Shown in pieces: positions 26,100 through 36,396 of a DNA stretch of 64,000 nt. Positions within the stretch are counted from its first letter, which is position 1. Every line of letters begins with the position of its first letter. This DNA is from CAIQPV01 sp963719855 (lineage in GTDB: Bacteria > Pseudomonadota > Gammaproteobacteria > Burkholderiales > Gallionellaceae): NCBI GenBank assembly GCA_963719855.1, contig CAVRDK010000001.1, positions 1 to 64,000 on the forward strand, read 5' to 3'. The translations under genes were made by a program, and so were the position numbers. The notes beneath the pieces are model-generated. The model was not told where the DNA came from. It saw only the letters and a program-made list of their open reading frames with translations, and made no database searches.

Positions 26100-26136
26100 T
26101 AACTATCCCGCCCCCTGCAAAGGGGAGAGATAGTTA
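26100..26136 (-). terminator. Stem-loop downstream of hppA
   Basis: TAACTATC at 26100 pairs with GATAGTTA at 26129-26136, with an inner CCCC/GGGG pairing. It lies 25 bases past the hppA stop and probably ends the pfp-hppA transcript. Confidence 0.5.
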
Positions 26137-26161
26137 GCCAATGGATTATTCGGGCTAAAAC

Positions 26162-28195
26162 TTACAGCAACGGCACGATCAGCAGCGCGACGATGTTGAT
26201 GATCTTGATCAATGGGTTCACTGCTGGACCAGCAGTGTCCTTGTACGGATCGCCAACGGTGTCACCGGTAACTGCTGCCTTGTGTGCATCAGAACCCTTG
26301 CCGCCGAAGTTACCTTCTTCGATGTATTTCTTGGCGTTATCCCATGCGCCACCGCCGGTGGTCATGGAGATGGCCACGAAGATGCCGGTAACGATGGTGC
26401 CGACCAGCACGCCACCCAATGCCACGGGGCCAAGCGTGAGTCCGACAATCACAGGAACTGCAACTGGCAGTAGCGACGGGACGATCATTTCCTTGATCGC
26501 GGCTTTGGTCAGCATGTCTACGCAAGTACCATATTCCGGTTTGCCAGTGCCTTCCATGATGCCGGGGATTTCCTTGAACTGACGACGAACTTCAACCACC
26601 ACTGAACCGGCGGCGCGACCAACTGCTTCCATGCCCATTGCTGCGAACAGGTAGGGCACCATGCCGCCAATGAACAGGCCAATGATAACCATGTGGTTGG
26701 ACAAGTCGAAAGTCAAACCAGGGTGATTTGCGGAAAGCGCATGGGTGTAGTCGGCAAACAGCACCAGTGCAGCCAGACCGGCGGAACCGATAGCGTAACC
26801 CTTGGTAACAGCCTTGGTGGTGTTACCCACAGCGTCGAGAGGATCGGTGATGTTGCGGATGGACTCAGGCAAACCGGCCATTTCGGCGATACCACCAGCG
26901 TTGTCTGTAATAGGACCATAAGCGTCGAGGGCAACGATAATGCCAGCCATGGACAACATTGAAGTCGCGGCGATGGCGATGCCGTACAGGCCACCTAGTG
27001 CGTAGGCGCTAAAAATTGCCAGACACACGGCCAGCACCGGGGCGGCAGTAGATTTCATCGATACACCCAGGCCAGCGATCACGTTGGTGCCATGACCAGT
27101 AGTAGATGCCTGTGCAATGTGGCGTACTGGACTAAACTCGGTTGCGGTGTAGTATTCAGTGATCCAAACCATTGCCGCAGTCAGGGCAAGACCAACCAGG
27201 GAAGCCAGGTAGAGATTCATGGAAGAAACCAGCTTGTCGCCAATCATCACGCCGTCGCCCAACAGCCAAGTCGTCACTGGATAGAACGCGATTACCGCGA
27301 GCACGCCGGATACGATCAGGCCGCGATACAACGCATTCATGATCTTGCCGCCTTCACGTGTATTGACGAAGAAAGTGCCGATGATAGAAGCGATGATGGA
27401 GACGCCGCCCAGAACCAGCGGGTAGATTACTGCATTGGGGGAGCCGGTAATCACCAGACCGCCCAATACCATGGTGGCAATGATGGTCACAGCGTAAGTT
27501 TCGAACAAGTCTGCGGCCATACCAGCGCAGTCGCCCACGTTGTCGCCCACGTTGTCGGCGATCACAGCCGGGTTGCGCGGGTCATCTTCTGGAATACCTG
27601 CTTCGACCTTACCAACCAGGTCGGCTCCCACGTCTGCGCCCTTGGTGAAAATACCGCCGCCAAGACGGGCGAAGATGGAAATCAGCGAACTACCGAAAGC
27701 CAGTCCAACCAGTGAATGTGTGGCTTCGGTGGTGCTGGCACCCATATACTGGGTCAGAAATACATAGTAGCCCGTCACGCCAAGAAGACCTAAACCAACC
27801 ACTAGCAAGCCAGTGATTGCGCCACCTTTGAATGCGACGTTGAGCGCGGCATTCAGACCTTGTGTTGCAGCCTGAGCGGTGCGCACGTTAGCGCGCACAG
27901 ACACGTTCATGCCGATATAGCCAGTCAGGCCGGACAGAATCGCGCCAAGTGCAAAACCAATGGCGGTTTCCCATTTCAAAGCAACAAAAATAGCAACAAA
28001 CAAAATCACACCAACTATGCCGATGGTAGTGTACTGACGGTTCAGGTAAGCCTGAGCTCCCTCCTGTACCGCAGCGGAAATTTCCCGCATCCTGTCGTTG
28101 CCTGTCGGCAAACCCAAAATCCATTTAATAGAAATGGCACCGTATAACAGTGCAGCTACCGCGCATAACAACGCAAATTCCAAACCACCTGACAT
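26162..28195 (-). CDS. hppA: Membrane-bound proton-pumping pyrophosphatase
   Basis: Hydrolyses PPi and pumps H+ across the membrane, 677 residues, about 16 helices. The substrate loop has GGGIFTKGADVGADLVGKVE and DNVGDNVGDCAGMAADLFE, and the second conserved half GPITDNAGGIAEM and KAAVTGDTVGDPYKDT. The segment GNTTKAVTKGY has Lys at the position that is Ala in K+-dependent enzymes, so it should be K+-independent. It follows pfp by 38 bases on the same strand, so PPi-forming and PPi-using steps are co-expressed. Confidence 0.95.
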   Translation of the reverse strand: MSGGLEFALLCAVAALLYGAISIKWILGLPTGNDRMREISAAVQEGAQAYLNRQYTTIGIVGVILFVAIFVALKWETAIGFALGAILSGLTGYIGMNVSVRANVRTAQAATQGLNAALNVAFKGGAITGLLVVGLGLLGVTGYYVFLTQYMGASTTEATHSLVGLAFGSSLISIFARLGGGIFTKGADVGADLVGKVEAGIPEDDPRNPAVIADNVGDNVGDCAGMAADLFETYAVTIIATMVLGGLVITGSPNAVIYPLVLGGVSIIASIIGTFFVNTREGGKIMNALYRGLIVSGVLAVIAFYPVTTWLLGDGVMIGDKLVSSMNLYLASLVGLALTAAMVWITEYYTATEFSPVRHIAQASTTGHGTNVIAGLGVSMKSTAAPVLAVCLAIFSAYALGGLYGIAIAATSMLSMAGIIVALDAYGPITDNAGGIAEMAGLPESIRNITDPLDAVGNTTKAVTKGYAIGSAGLAALVLFADYTHALSANHPGLTFDLSNHMVIIGLFIGGMVPYLFAAMGMEAVGRAAGSVVVEVRRQFKEIPGIMEGTGKPEYGTCVDMLTKAAIKEMIVPSLLPVAVPVIVGLTLGPVALGGVLVGTIVTGIFVAISMTTGGGAWDNAKKYIEEGNFGGKGSDAHKAAVTGDTVGDPYKDTAGPAVNPLIKIINIVALLIVPLL

Positions 28196-28233
28196 AATTC
28201 TCTCCTTGATTTATAAAGTGAAACAGGTAAATT

Positions 28234-29493
28234 TCAAACTTTGAACTCTGCCAACTTTTTTGCTACTGCTACATTTTTCAACTGCACATATTGCGGTAAG
28301 CCGTCCTTGTAGGGCGGGTAATCCTCGCCCTTGATTAGCGGCGTTAGGTAAGTGCGGCATTTTTCGGTGATGCCGAAACCATCCTTGCTGATAAAGTTGC
28401 GCGGCATCATCTTTTCCACGTTGGCCACGTTCTTGAGTTGGGCGACGCCGATTTTCCATTTGTATGGCTTGTCGGAGAGGCGAGTAATGGTGGGCATGAC
28501 CGCATTCTCGCCCTTCAGCGCCAGTTCCACCGCAGCTTTGCCGAGCGCATAAGCCTGTTCGACATCGGTTTTGGATGCGATGTGGCGCGCGGCGCGTTGC
28601 AGGTAATCCGCTACCGCCCAGTGGAACTTGTAACCCAGTGCGTCCTTAATCATGTTGGCGATGACCGGGGCAGCGCCGCCCAGTTGCGCATGACCGAAGG
28701 CATCGCGCACGCCTTGGTCGGAGAGAAATTTTCCATCCGCGCCTTGCACGCCTTCCGACACCACCACGGAGCAATAGCCGTGCTGCTTCACCATGGCATC
28801 AACCTTGGCGAGAAACTTTTTCTGGTCGAAAGCGATTTCGGGGAACAAGATCACGATAGGCAATTCGCAGTTTTCATCCGAAGCCAAGCCACCGGCAGCG
28901 GCAATCCAGCCCGCATGCCTGCCCATTACTTCTACCACGAACACCTTGGTAGAAGTCTTCGCCATCGAGGCTACGTCGAAACTGGCTTCGCGCACCGACA
29001 CTGCGACATATTTGGCGACCGAGCCGAAGCCGGGGCAGCAGTCGGTGATGGGCAGATCATTGTCTACGGTCTTGGGTACATGGATGGCTTGCAGCGGATA
29101 GCCGAGTTTTTCCGAGAGTTGCGAAACTTTCAAACAGGTATCGGCAGAATCGCCGCCGCCGTTGTAAAAGAAATAACCAATGTTGTGCGCCTTGAATACC
29201 TCGATCAGGCGTTCATATTGCAAGCGATTCTCTTCCAGTCCCTTGAGCTTGAAACGGCATGAGCCGAAAGCGCCGGAAGGCGTATGCCGCAACGCGGCGA
29301 TGGCCTTGGCGCTGTCCTTGCTGGTATCTATCAAATCTTCAGTCAGCGCGCCTATAATGCCATTACGCCCGGCGTACACCTTGCCGATTTTGTCCTTGTG
29401 CTTGCGTGCGGTTTCAATTACTCCGCAAGCTGAAGAGTTGATGACAGCTGTTACGCCGCCTGACTGGGCGTAAAATGCATTTTTTTTGGGCAT
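28234..29493 (-). CDS. pfp: PPi-dependent 6-phosphofructokinase
   Basis: Reversible phosphorylation of fructose 6-phosphate with PPi instead of ATP, 419 residues. YNGGGDSADT has Asp where ATP enzymes have Gly, and PKTVDNDL has Lys before TVDND, both marks of PPi use. MGRHAGWIAAAGGL is the sugar-phosphate site. Start MPKKNAFYAQSGGVTA is conserved. Co-transcribed with hppA. Confidence 0.93.
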   Translation of the reverse strand: MPKKNAFYAQSGGVTAVINSSACGVIETARKHKDKIGKVYAGRNGIIGALTEDLIDTSKDSAKAIAALRHTPSGAFGSCRFKLKGLEENRLQYERLIEVFKAHNIGYFFYNGGGDSADTCLKVSQLSEKLGYPLQAIHVPKTVDNDLPITDCCPGFGSVAKYVAVSVREASFDVASMAKTSTKVFVVEVMGRHAGWIAAAGGLASDENCELPIVILFPEIAFDQKKFLAKVDAMVKQHGYCSVVVSEGVQGADGKFLSDQGVRDAFGHAQLGGAAPVIANMIKDALGYKFHWAVADYLQRAARHIASKTDVEQAYALGKAAVELALKGENAVMPTITRLSDKPYKWKIGVAQLKNVANVEKMMPRNFISKDGFGITEKCRTYLTPLIKGEDYPPYKDGLPQYVQLKNVAVAKKLAEFKV

Positions 29494-29602
29494 ACTTTTA
29501 GTATCCTCCCTGATGATTTTGATTTGTTTGGCCTGTTATGCAATTTTTACCACAACCTGCCCTATTCTACATATTATAGGCATACTATAGACATCCTATT
29601 GA

Positions 29603-29941
29603 TTAATAGACAACAATTGTCGGTGGCGCATCACTTTTAAATTTTAATCTTTTTCGCATGTTGCGAAATTGTAATCGGGATGCACCAACATGGTATGGTA
29701 TGGCAGTGCACAGAAAATGTAATCCTCCTTTTGGGGTATGGATAATTACCCTATTGTGGCTATATGGTTTTTTTCTTCTTCTTGCATGCCCCGCGTTTTT
29801 CCGGTGTTTTTTTGGAATAAGTGCGGCGATGTCTGCGATGTTCCAAAGTTTATCACTTACTCCAGCAGCCATTGCCGGGGTAGTGTGCAGTGATTTATGG
29901 ATGCGCACAAAGTTGTAGTGTATGAAGTGCAACGCGACCAT
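29603..29941 (-). pseudogene. Transposase C-terminal fragment
   Basis: HFIHYNFVRIHKSLHTTPAM and AAGVSDKLWNIADIAALI match the C-terminal end of DDE transposases of an IS1-like group (YNFxRIHKTLxxTPAM). The remaining ~70 residues are not family-like and no N-terminal part precedes it: the upstream frame has a stop two codons before. So it is a relic. The bases 29942-30129 hold no recognisable feature. Confidence 0.6.
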
Positions 29942-30129
29942 AATGCTTTGAAATCAACGGGGCAGAATTTCAAGCTGAGACACTATCCATAATATTTGTG
30001 TCACAAATTCAACCGTGGACTTATCCTACTGCAATGCGGACAATGGCCCATGATGCTTGTGCGACTGCGACGCTCAAGCTCAGGCGTAGCGTGACAAAAA
30101 TTGGATTTTTAGAGCCACCCTTAAGCTAC

Positions 30130-30654
30130 TCACTTGGCCCGGTTAATGGTCACTATGCGTGATTGAAGATATGTTTGATCAGATGATAAATTAAATTGGG
30201 TAAAGTTTACGCCTGTATGAAAAAGAGATTCATTGCTGTCATAGGCTGTGTAAATGACCTTTGCAGACACTTCCATGACGTGGGGGGCACTTGTTTTACT
30301 GAGCGGCGGTACATAAATGCGTAGCTTGACGATTTTTACTTTTTGCAAATTACGTTCAAGGAAAATATCCGTCCCTTTCAAGGAAATGTCTTTAACAAAA
30401 CCCTGATACACGCACTGTCCATCAATGATGGCATCGGCATGCCATCTGACTCGAATGCGAGGCTCGGTACGAAGTTCTTTATATATCCCTGCATTTGTCG
30501 AGGCTAACGGAGGTGCTTGAGGTATGGTTTTCGATAAATCTGGAGCTTTGCTTTCTTTAATATCTGCCGTGACTAATGGGGTTGCCTCAACAGGCGCTGG
30601 CGGCAAATCAGAAGCTTTGCTGGTTGGAGAATCATTTGTATTTTCGTCAGACAT
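30130..30654 (-). CDS. PilZ-domain protein
   Basis: Putative c-di-GMP effector, 174 residues. A Pro/Ala/Thr-rich, probably disordered N-terminus (1-60) precedes a PilZ domain with the c-di-GMP arginines in RTEPRIRVRW and the DISLKGTDIF switch motif (DxSxxG). It lies alone between the transposase relic and glgP. The target is not evident. Confidence 0.8.
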   Translation of the reverse strand: MSDENTNDSPTSKASDLPPAPVEATPLVTADIKESKAPDLSKTIPQAPPLASTNAGIYKELRTEPRIRVRWHADAIIDGQCVYQGFVKDISLKGTDIFLERNLQKVKIVKLRIYVPPLSKTSAPHVMEVSAKVIYTAYDSNESLFHTGVNFTQFNLSSDQTYLQSRIVTINRAK

Positions 30655-30682
30655 AATTTTGCAATAATCGAAAAATTAAGTT

Positions 30683-30705
30683 ACCCCTCGGCAAAACCAA
30701 GGGGT
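30683..30705 (-). terminator. Possible glgP terminator
   Basis: On the minus strand, ACCCCT and AGGGGT flank an 11-base loop, followed by AACTTAATTTTT. It lies about 90 bases after the glgP stop. Confidence 0.45.
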
Positions 30706-30795
30706 TTAATGATCGAAGATCATGGGCGTCGACCCTCGGTCACCTTGTGATACCACTCGTCCGCTTCTTCGTAATCTTGTTGGGCACCATGACGC

Positions 30796-33283
30796 TTATT
30801 GTCCGGCAGGCGGAACTGGCTTGGCATCCCAAATCTGCTCGGCATACTGGCTGATAGTCCGGTCGCTGGAGAATTTTCCCATGTTGGCAACGTTGAGTAT
30901 CGCGCTTCTTACCCATTGCTCCTGATTCCGGTAGGCCGTCTCGACTTTCCCTTGGCAGTCAATGTAAGCCGCATAATCGGCGAGCAACAGGTAATGGTCG
31001 CCATGCTGCAAGAGCGTATCCACGATGGGTTTGAAGCGGTCCGGCTCATCCGGCGAGAAAAAGCCCGAGCCTATCATGTCGAGCACTTCGCGCAATTCGC
31101 CATTGGCATGGTAGTAATCCCAAGGCTGATAGCCGTTTGCCTTAACTCTGGCGACCTCCGCCGCAGTGAGTCCGAAGATGAAAATATTGTCCGCCCCCAC
31201 TTCTTCGCCGATCTCGATGTTGGCTCCGTCCAGCGTGCCGATGGTGAGCGCACCGTTCAGAGCCAGCTTCATGTTTCCCGTGCCGGAAGCTTCCGTGCCT
31301 GCGGTGGATATCTGCTCGGATAAATCTGCTGCGGGGATTATGTCTTCGGCGGTCGATACGTCGTAGTTGGGCACGAACACCACCTTGAGGCGGCCAGCTA
31401 CCTGCGGGGCATTGTTGATAATATCGGCGACATCGTTGATGAGCTTGATGACCAGCTTGGCCAAGGCGTAGCCCGGCGCCGCCTTGCCGCCGAAAATCAC
31501 GGTGCGCGGCACAAAGTCGATAGCCGGGTTGTGACGAATGCGGTTGTATAGCGTCACCACATGCAACAGGTTAAGCAACTGGCGCTTGTATTCGTGGATA
31601 CGCTTGATCTGCACATCAAAAAGCGAATTCACGTCGGCCTTGATGTTGAGCTTTTGTTTCAACAGTGCGGCAAAATGCTCCTTGTTGGCGCGCTTCACAT
31701 CTGCAAATTCCTTGCGGAATTCAGCATCATCGGCAAACGGGATCAAGCAGCTTCAACTGGCTCAAATCCTTGACCCAGCCGCGGCCTATGCGTGAGGAAA
31801 TAAGTTCGCTCAAGCGCGGATTGGCCTGATTCAGCCAACGACGCGGCGTAATGCCGTTGGTCATGTTGACGATCTTGCCGGGATAGAAATGATCGAAGTC
31901 GGCAAAAATCGTCTGCTTCATCAAGTCGGTATGAATTTGCGCCACCCCGTTTACCTTGTGGCTGCCGATAATGGCCAGATGCGCCATACGGATACGCCTG
32001 CTCCCTGCCTCGTCAACGATGGACATACGGCGCAGCCTGTCGGAGTCTCCAGGGTATTGGTGCATCACATCTTTCAGGAAGCGCTGGTTGATCTCATAAA
32101 TAATCTGCAAATGACGCGGCAAAAGTTTAGCGAACATGGCGACCGGCCAGGTTTCAAGCGCTTCAGGCATCAAAGTGTGGTTGGTGTAGGCAAAAGTGCG
32201 TGTGGTGATATCCCATGCCTTTCCCCACTCCAGATGATGCAAGTCCACCAGCACACGCATTAGCTCGGCGATGGCGATGGAAGGGTGCGTATCATTCAAC
32301 TGAATCGCGACTTTGTCGGGCAATGAATCGAAATCATCATGGTGCTTGCTGTGACGGTAAAAAACGTCTTGCAGCGAAGCGCACACAAAGAAATATTGCT
32401 GCTTCAATCGCAACTCGCGTCCCATTTCCGTGGTGTCGTTGGGATAGAGCACTTTGGAAAGATTCTCGGAATCGTTCTTGTCCGCCACCGCCTTGATGTA
32501 ATCTCCCTCGTTGAAATAGCGCAACTCGAAATCGCGCGTCGCCTTGGCCGCCCACAAACGCATATTGTTTACGGTTCTTGTGCCATAGCCGGGAATCGGT
32601 GTGTCAAAAGCCATCGCCATCACGTCATCGGTATCGATCCAGTGGTAACGTTCTACACCTTTATCGTCTTTATATTGGACCACGTGCCCATTGAACTTGA
32701 CTTGGAACAACACCTCCGGACGGGCGAATTCCCACGGATTGCCATAGCGCAACCAGTTATCGGGATGCTCGATTTGCCTGCCGCTCTCGATGCGCTGGGC
32801 GAACATGCCGTATTCGTAGCGGATGCCATAACCGTAGCCGGGTAGCTCAAGCGTCGCCATGGAATCCAGAAAACAGGCCGCAAGCCGTCCCAAGCCACCG
32901 TTACCCAGAGCGGCATCTTGCTCGATCTCCCGCACCTTATCCAGATCAACGCCCAACTCACTGAGTGCTTTGCGGTATTGCTGATCGAAGCCAAGATTAT
33001 GCAGGCTGTTCATCAGCGTTCGACCCATCAGGAACTCCATGGAAAAATAGTAAATGCGCTTGACATCTTCATCGTAATAGCGCCGCATGGTTTCCATCCA
33101 GCGGTCAATCATGCGATCACGCGCCACGTAAGCGGCGGTGAAGAACCAGTCGCGATCCGTGGCGGTTATGCTGTCTTTAGCAACCGAATAGGTTAAACGT
33201 TCCACAAAAGATTGTTTGATTGAAGCCGCGTCGAGGCCAGTTATTTCGTTTGCAAACAACGAATTTTTAGGATTCTTTGACAT
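30796..33283 (-). pseudogene. glgP: Glycogen phosphorylase, frameshifted
   Basis: Degrades glycogen to glucose 1-phosphate. Two frames together give about 830 residues, the full family length. The N-terminal part (33283-31727) covers VGRTLMNSLHNLG-type and ALGNGGLGRLAACF motifs and reads ...KDLSQLKLL then DPVCR and stop. The C-terminal part continues IPFADDAEFRKEFADVKRAN in the next frame and carries the PLP-lysine motif EASGTGNMKLALNGAL. One extra A (plus strand) near 31745-31746 explains the break; removing it restores QLKLLIPFAD. It may be a genuine recent mutation or a sequencing error, since everything else is intact. Confidence 0.92.
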
Positions 33284-33406
33284 ATTTATCCGTTTTAATT
33301 TTCAGTTTAAATTTACTACAACTGTCAATCTGATGAAATCTTGGATAGTGGTTCAGGTTTAGGTTCTTCGCCTATTGCTTGTTGGAATACAGAATAGGCA
33401 ACTTGT

Positions 33407-33691
33407 GTGAAGTCTTTATTTAAGCATGCGCTGAGTATGCACTTGCATGGGGTTGATGGTCAACCCTTGGAGTTTCAAACTGAACCACTACCGATAATTA
33501 ATGCGTCTCAAGATGAAATTCGCTTGAAACTACTGGAGTTCGAGGAAGTTATGGGACTTGCACGGAGTGAAGATAAAAACGGCGGGTTGTTTTATGGAGA
33601 GCGAATTATTACAGTTGCCGAGAACGGAAAGCAGGCCGGTTGTTTCGTGAATCATGCGTCTGCCATGTTGGTCTATCAGGCAGGCCAATAA
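33407..33691 (+). CDS. Unknown small protein
   Basis: A 94-residue protein of unrecognised family, with EIRLKLLEFEEVMGLARSED and GGLFYGERIITVAENGKQAG. It looks globular and coding. The start is GTG at 33407 or the internal ATG at 33437 (MHLHGVDG). It stands between glgP and nadB. The following 228 bases, up to the nadB stop, hold nothing recognised. Confidence 0.5.
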   Translation: MKSLFKHALSMHLHGVDGQPLEFQTEPLPIINASQDEIRLKLLEFEEVMGLARSEDKNGGLFYGERIITVAENGKQAGCFVNHASAMLVYQAGQ

Positions 33692-33919
33692 GAGGCTATC
33701 GTTCTGCCTTGGGCATCTATGACTAGCCAGGATTCTTTGCCTTGGCGAGCGGGTATCTCGGACTTCTTCCCCAGCTTTATGGAAGGAACGCCATTAACGA
33801 ATAGTATGAACATTATTATCTACATGGAACGAGTTGCATGAAGTTTAATAGTTCGAGACAGCATTGTACTGGCCGATCAGATGGCGAAAATGGCAGCAAT
33901 TCTGCTTAATGCCACCGGT

Positions 33920-35545
33920 TTAATTATCGACAGGGCGCGGCGCGGAATAAGCAGGCGGAGCAAGCACGGTGGGAACGGCCTGCTGTAGTGTTTCGGGATA
34001 ATCCTTGCTGTAGTGAAGCCCCCGGCTCTCGTGCCTGGACAATGCGCTTTGCACGATAAGATCGGCGCTTAACACCAGATTGCGCAACTCCAGCAGGTCG
34101 GAAGTGACGTGGAAGTTGGAGTAGTATTCGTTGATTTCCTCGTACAGCAACTGGATGCGGTGCTGTGCACGTTGCAGTCGCTTGGTGGTGCGCACGATGC
34201 CGACGTAGTCCCACATGAAGCGGCGCAGTTCATCCCAGTTGTGCGAAATAACAATTTCCTCGTCGGCGTCGGTCACGCGGCTTACATCCCATAGTGGCAG
34301 CGGGATGAATTTGCTCTGCGGTTTGCCGAGAATGTCGCGCGCGGCGGCATCGGCGAATACCATGCATTCGAGCAACGAGTTGCTTGCCAGACGGTTAGCG
34401 CCGTGCAGGCCGGTGTAGGCGGTTTCGCCGATGGCATACAGGTTGCCAACATCGGTGTGCCCATTCAAGTCGGAGACGATGCCGCCGCAGGTAAAATGTA
34501 CTGCCGGCACCACCGGGATGGGCTGCCGGGTGATGTCTATGCCAAGCGACATGCAGCGTGCGTAGATGTTGGGGAAATGCTCTTGCAGAAACTCTACAGG
34601 TCTATGCGAGATGTCCAGGTATACGCAGTCCAATCCACGTTTCTTCATTTCGAAGTCGATGGCACGGGCCACGATGTCGCGCGGGGCGAGTTCGGCGCGC
34701 TCGTCGTGCCAAGGCATGAAGCGGGTGCCGTCGGGAAGCTTCAGGAGACCGCCTTCTCCACGCACCGCCTCCGAGATCAGGAAGGATTTGGCCTGCGGGT
34801 GGTACAAACAGGTTGGGTGGAACTGGATGAACTCCATGTTGGCTACGCGGCAACCGGCGCGCCAGCCCATGGCGATGCCGTCACCAGTGGAGGTGTCCGG
34901 GTTAGTGGTGTAAAGGTAAACCTTGCCCGCTCCACCTGTGGCGAGAATGGTATCGTGCGCGGCGATGGTAACGACTTCGTCGCTCAGGCAGTTGAGCGCA
35001 TAAGCACCGTGACATCGGTTGTCTTGGAGGCCAAGTTTTTTGCCAGTGATCAGGTCGATGGCGATGTAGTGTTCCAGCACGGTAATATTGGGATGAGCCA
35101 AGACCTTGGCGGCGATGGTTTCCTGCACGGCGTGACCGGTCGCATCGGCGGCATGGATGATGCGCCGGTGGCTGTGACCGCCTTCACGCGTCAGGTGGTA
35201 GCTGGTATCGGAATCGGCATCGCGCGTGAATGGAACGCCTTGGGCGATTAGCCAGTCGAGCGCAGGCTTGGCGTGTTCGACCACATAGCGTGTGGTGGTC
35301 GGATCGCACAGGCCGGCACCTGCGGTCAAGGTGTCCTGAATGTGCTCGGCGAGGGAATCTTCCAGTGACAGCACTGTTGCGATGCCCCCTTGCGCCAAAG
35401 CGCTCGCCCCTTCCAGCAGGGATTTCTTGGTGATGACGGCGACTTTTCGCTGGTCGGCGAGTTTCAGCGCCAACGATAGTCCGGCCAAGCCGCTGCCGAT
35501 GATCAGTGCATCAAATTGTAGTGAGGCATCAGTTTTCTTACTCAT
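33920..35545 (-). CDS. nadB: L-aspartate oxidase
   Basis: First step of de novo NAD synthesis: FAD-dependent oxidation of aspartate to iminoaspartate. The 541-residue product has DALIIGSGLAGLSLALKLA (FAD dinucleotide fold), GASALAQGGIATVL, the substrate-site HTREGGHSHRRIIHAADATG-like segment (here HLTREGGHSHRRIIHA) and a C-terminal FAD domain with YAIGETAYTGLHGANRLASN. Divergent from rpoE, a common betaproteobacterial arrangement. Length and motifs are normal. Confidence 0.95.
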   Translation of the reverse strand: MSKKTDASLQFDALIIGSGLAGLSLALKLADQRKVAVITKKSLLEGASALAQGGIATVLSLEDSLAEHIQDTLTAGAGLCDPTTTRYVVEHAKPALDWLIAQGVPFTRDADSDTSYHLTREGGHSHRRIIHAADATGHAVQETIAAKVLAHPNITVLEHYIAIDLITGKKLGLQDNRCHGAYALNCLSDEVVTIAAHDTILATGGAGKVYLYTTNPDTSTGDGIAMGWRAGCRVANMEFIQFHPTCLYHPQAKSFLISEAVRGEGGLLKLPDGTRFMPWHDERAELAPRDIVARAIDFEMKKRGLDCVYLDISHRPVEFLQEHFPNIYARCMSLGIDITRQPIPVVPAVHFTCGGIVSDLNGHTDVGNLYAIGETAYTGLHGANRLASNSLLECMVFADAAARDILGKPQSKFIPLPLWDVSRVTDADEEIVISHNWDELRRFMWDYVGIVRTTKRLQRAQHRIQLLYEEINEYYSNFHVTSDLLELRNLVLSADLIVQSALSRHESRGLHYSKDYPETLQQAVPTVLAPPAYSAPRPVDN

Positions 35546-35693
35546 AACTGCGCACTATAGCAAATCCTTGCCCATTCTATTTGTTGATAATCTAATATTT
35601 TGGACTGAACTAATTTAATTGTGTTGTGTCCATGTTACCAACAAGGTGAAGTGGCTGACGCCTTCCTCCTGTCCGGTTATACTGCTGAACTAC

Positions 35694-35742
35694 TAGCCAT
35701 CCGACTAACCAAGCAAAAGACGCTTGCTAAGTCGTTGGTTAT
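35694..35742. repeat. Dispersed TAGCCA/TGGTTA hairpin repeat, copy C
   Basis: TAGCCATCCGACTAACCAAG pairs with GCTTGCTAAGTCGTTGGTTA around AAAAGAC. It lies in the 250-base divergent region between nadB and rpoE, about 50 bases from the rpoE start, thus within or next to the rpoE promoter or leader. Confidence 0.75.
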
Positions 35743-35794
35743 AGCGTGCCGCGTTTTGGGTGGCACGACGATAAAAAAGTTGGGATAACGGGGC

Positions 35795-36394
35795 ATGGGC
35801 GACAAGGAGGTCGATCAGCAGTTGGTTGAACGCGCGCAACGCGGAGACAAGCACGCCTATGAGTTGCTGGTCACCAAGTATCAACGCAGGCTCGCGCGGC
35901 TGATTTCGCGCTTTGTGCGCGATGCAGCGGAGGTCGAGGACGTGACCCAGGAGGCGTTTATCAAGGCCTATCGCGCCTTGCCGACGTTCCGCGGAGAAAG
36001 CGCGTTCTACACTTGGCTGTATCGCATCGGCATCAATACGGCAAAAAATTACTTGCTGGCGCTCAAGCGGCGTGCGCCGACCAGCACGCCGTTCGACTCT
36101 GATGAGGCCGAAGGCTTTGAGGAGGCGGGGCTGTTGCAGGAAGTCAGCACGCCGGAAAACGAATTGATGAGCAAGCAGGTGATCGAAGTAGTGAACTCAT
36201 CCTTGCAGCAGTTGCCTGATGATTTACGCACCGCGCTCACCCTGCGCGAAATCGAAGGTTTGAGTTATGAAGAAATTGCAGATGTGATGAACTGTCCTAT
36301 CGGTACCGTGCGTTCCCGAATTTTCCGGGCGCGCGAGGCAATTGCTGAGAATTTGCGCCCGTTATTGGGCACCAGTGAAGAAAACAGGTGGTGA
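35795..36394 (+). CDS. rpoE: Extracytoplasmic sigma factor RpoE/AlgU
   Basis: ECF sigma factor controlling envelope stress, 199 residues. Region 2 (YELLVTKYQRRLARLISRFV, EDVTQEAFIKAYRALPTFRG) and region 4 (DDLRTALTLREIEGLSYEEI, NCPIGTVRSRIFRAREAI) are canonical. The start MGDKEVDQQLVERAQRGDK fits AlgU/RpoE. It overlaps or touches the anti-sigma gene, and heads the operon rpoE-rseA-rseB-mucD. Confidence 0.95.
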   Translation: MGDKEVDQQLVERAQRGDKHAYELLVTKYQRRLARLISRFVRDAAEVEDVTQEAFIKAYRALPTFRGESAFYTWLYRIGINTAKNYLLALKRRAPTSTPFDSDEAEGFEEAGLLQEVSTPENELMSKQVIEVVNSSLQQLPDDLRTALTLREIEGLSYEEIADVMNCPIGTVRSRIFRAREAIAENLRPLLGTSEENRW

Positions 36395-36396
36395 TT

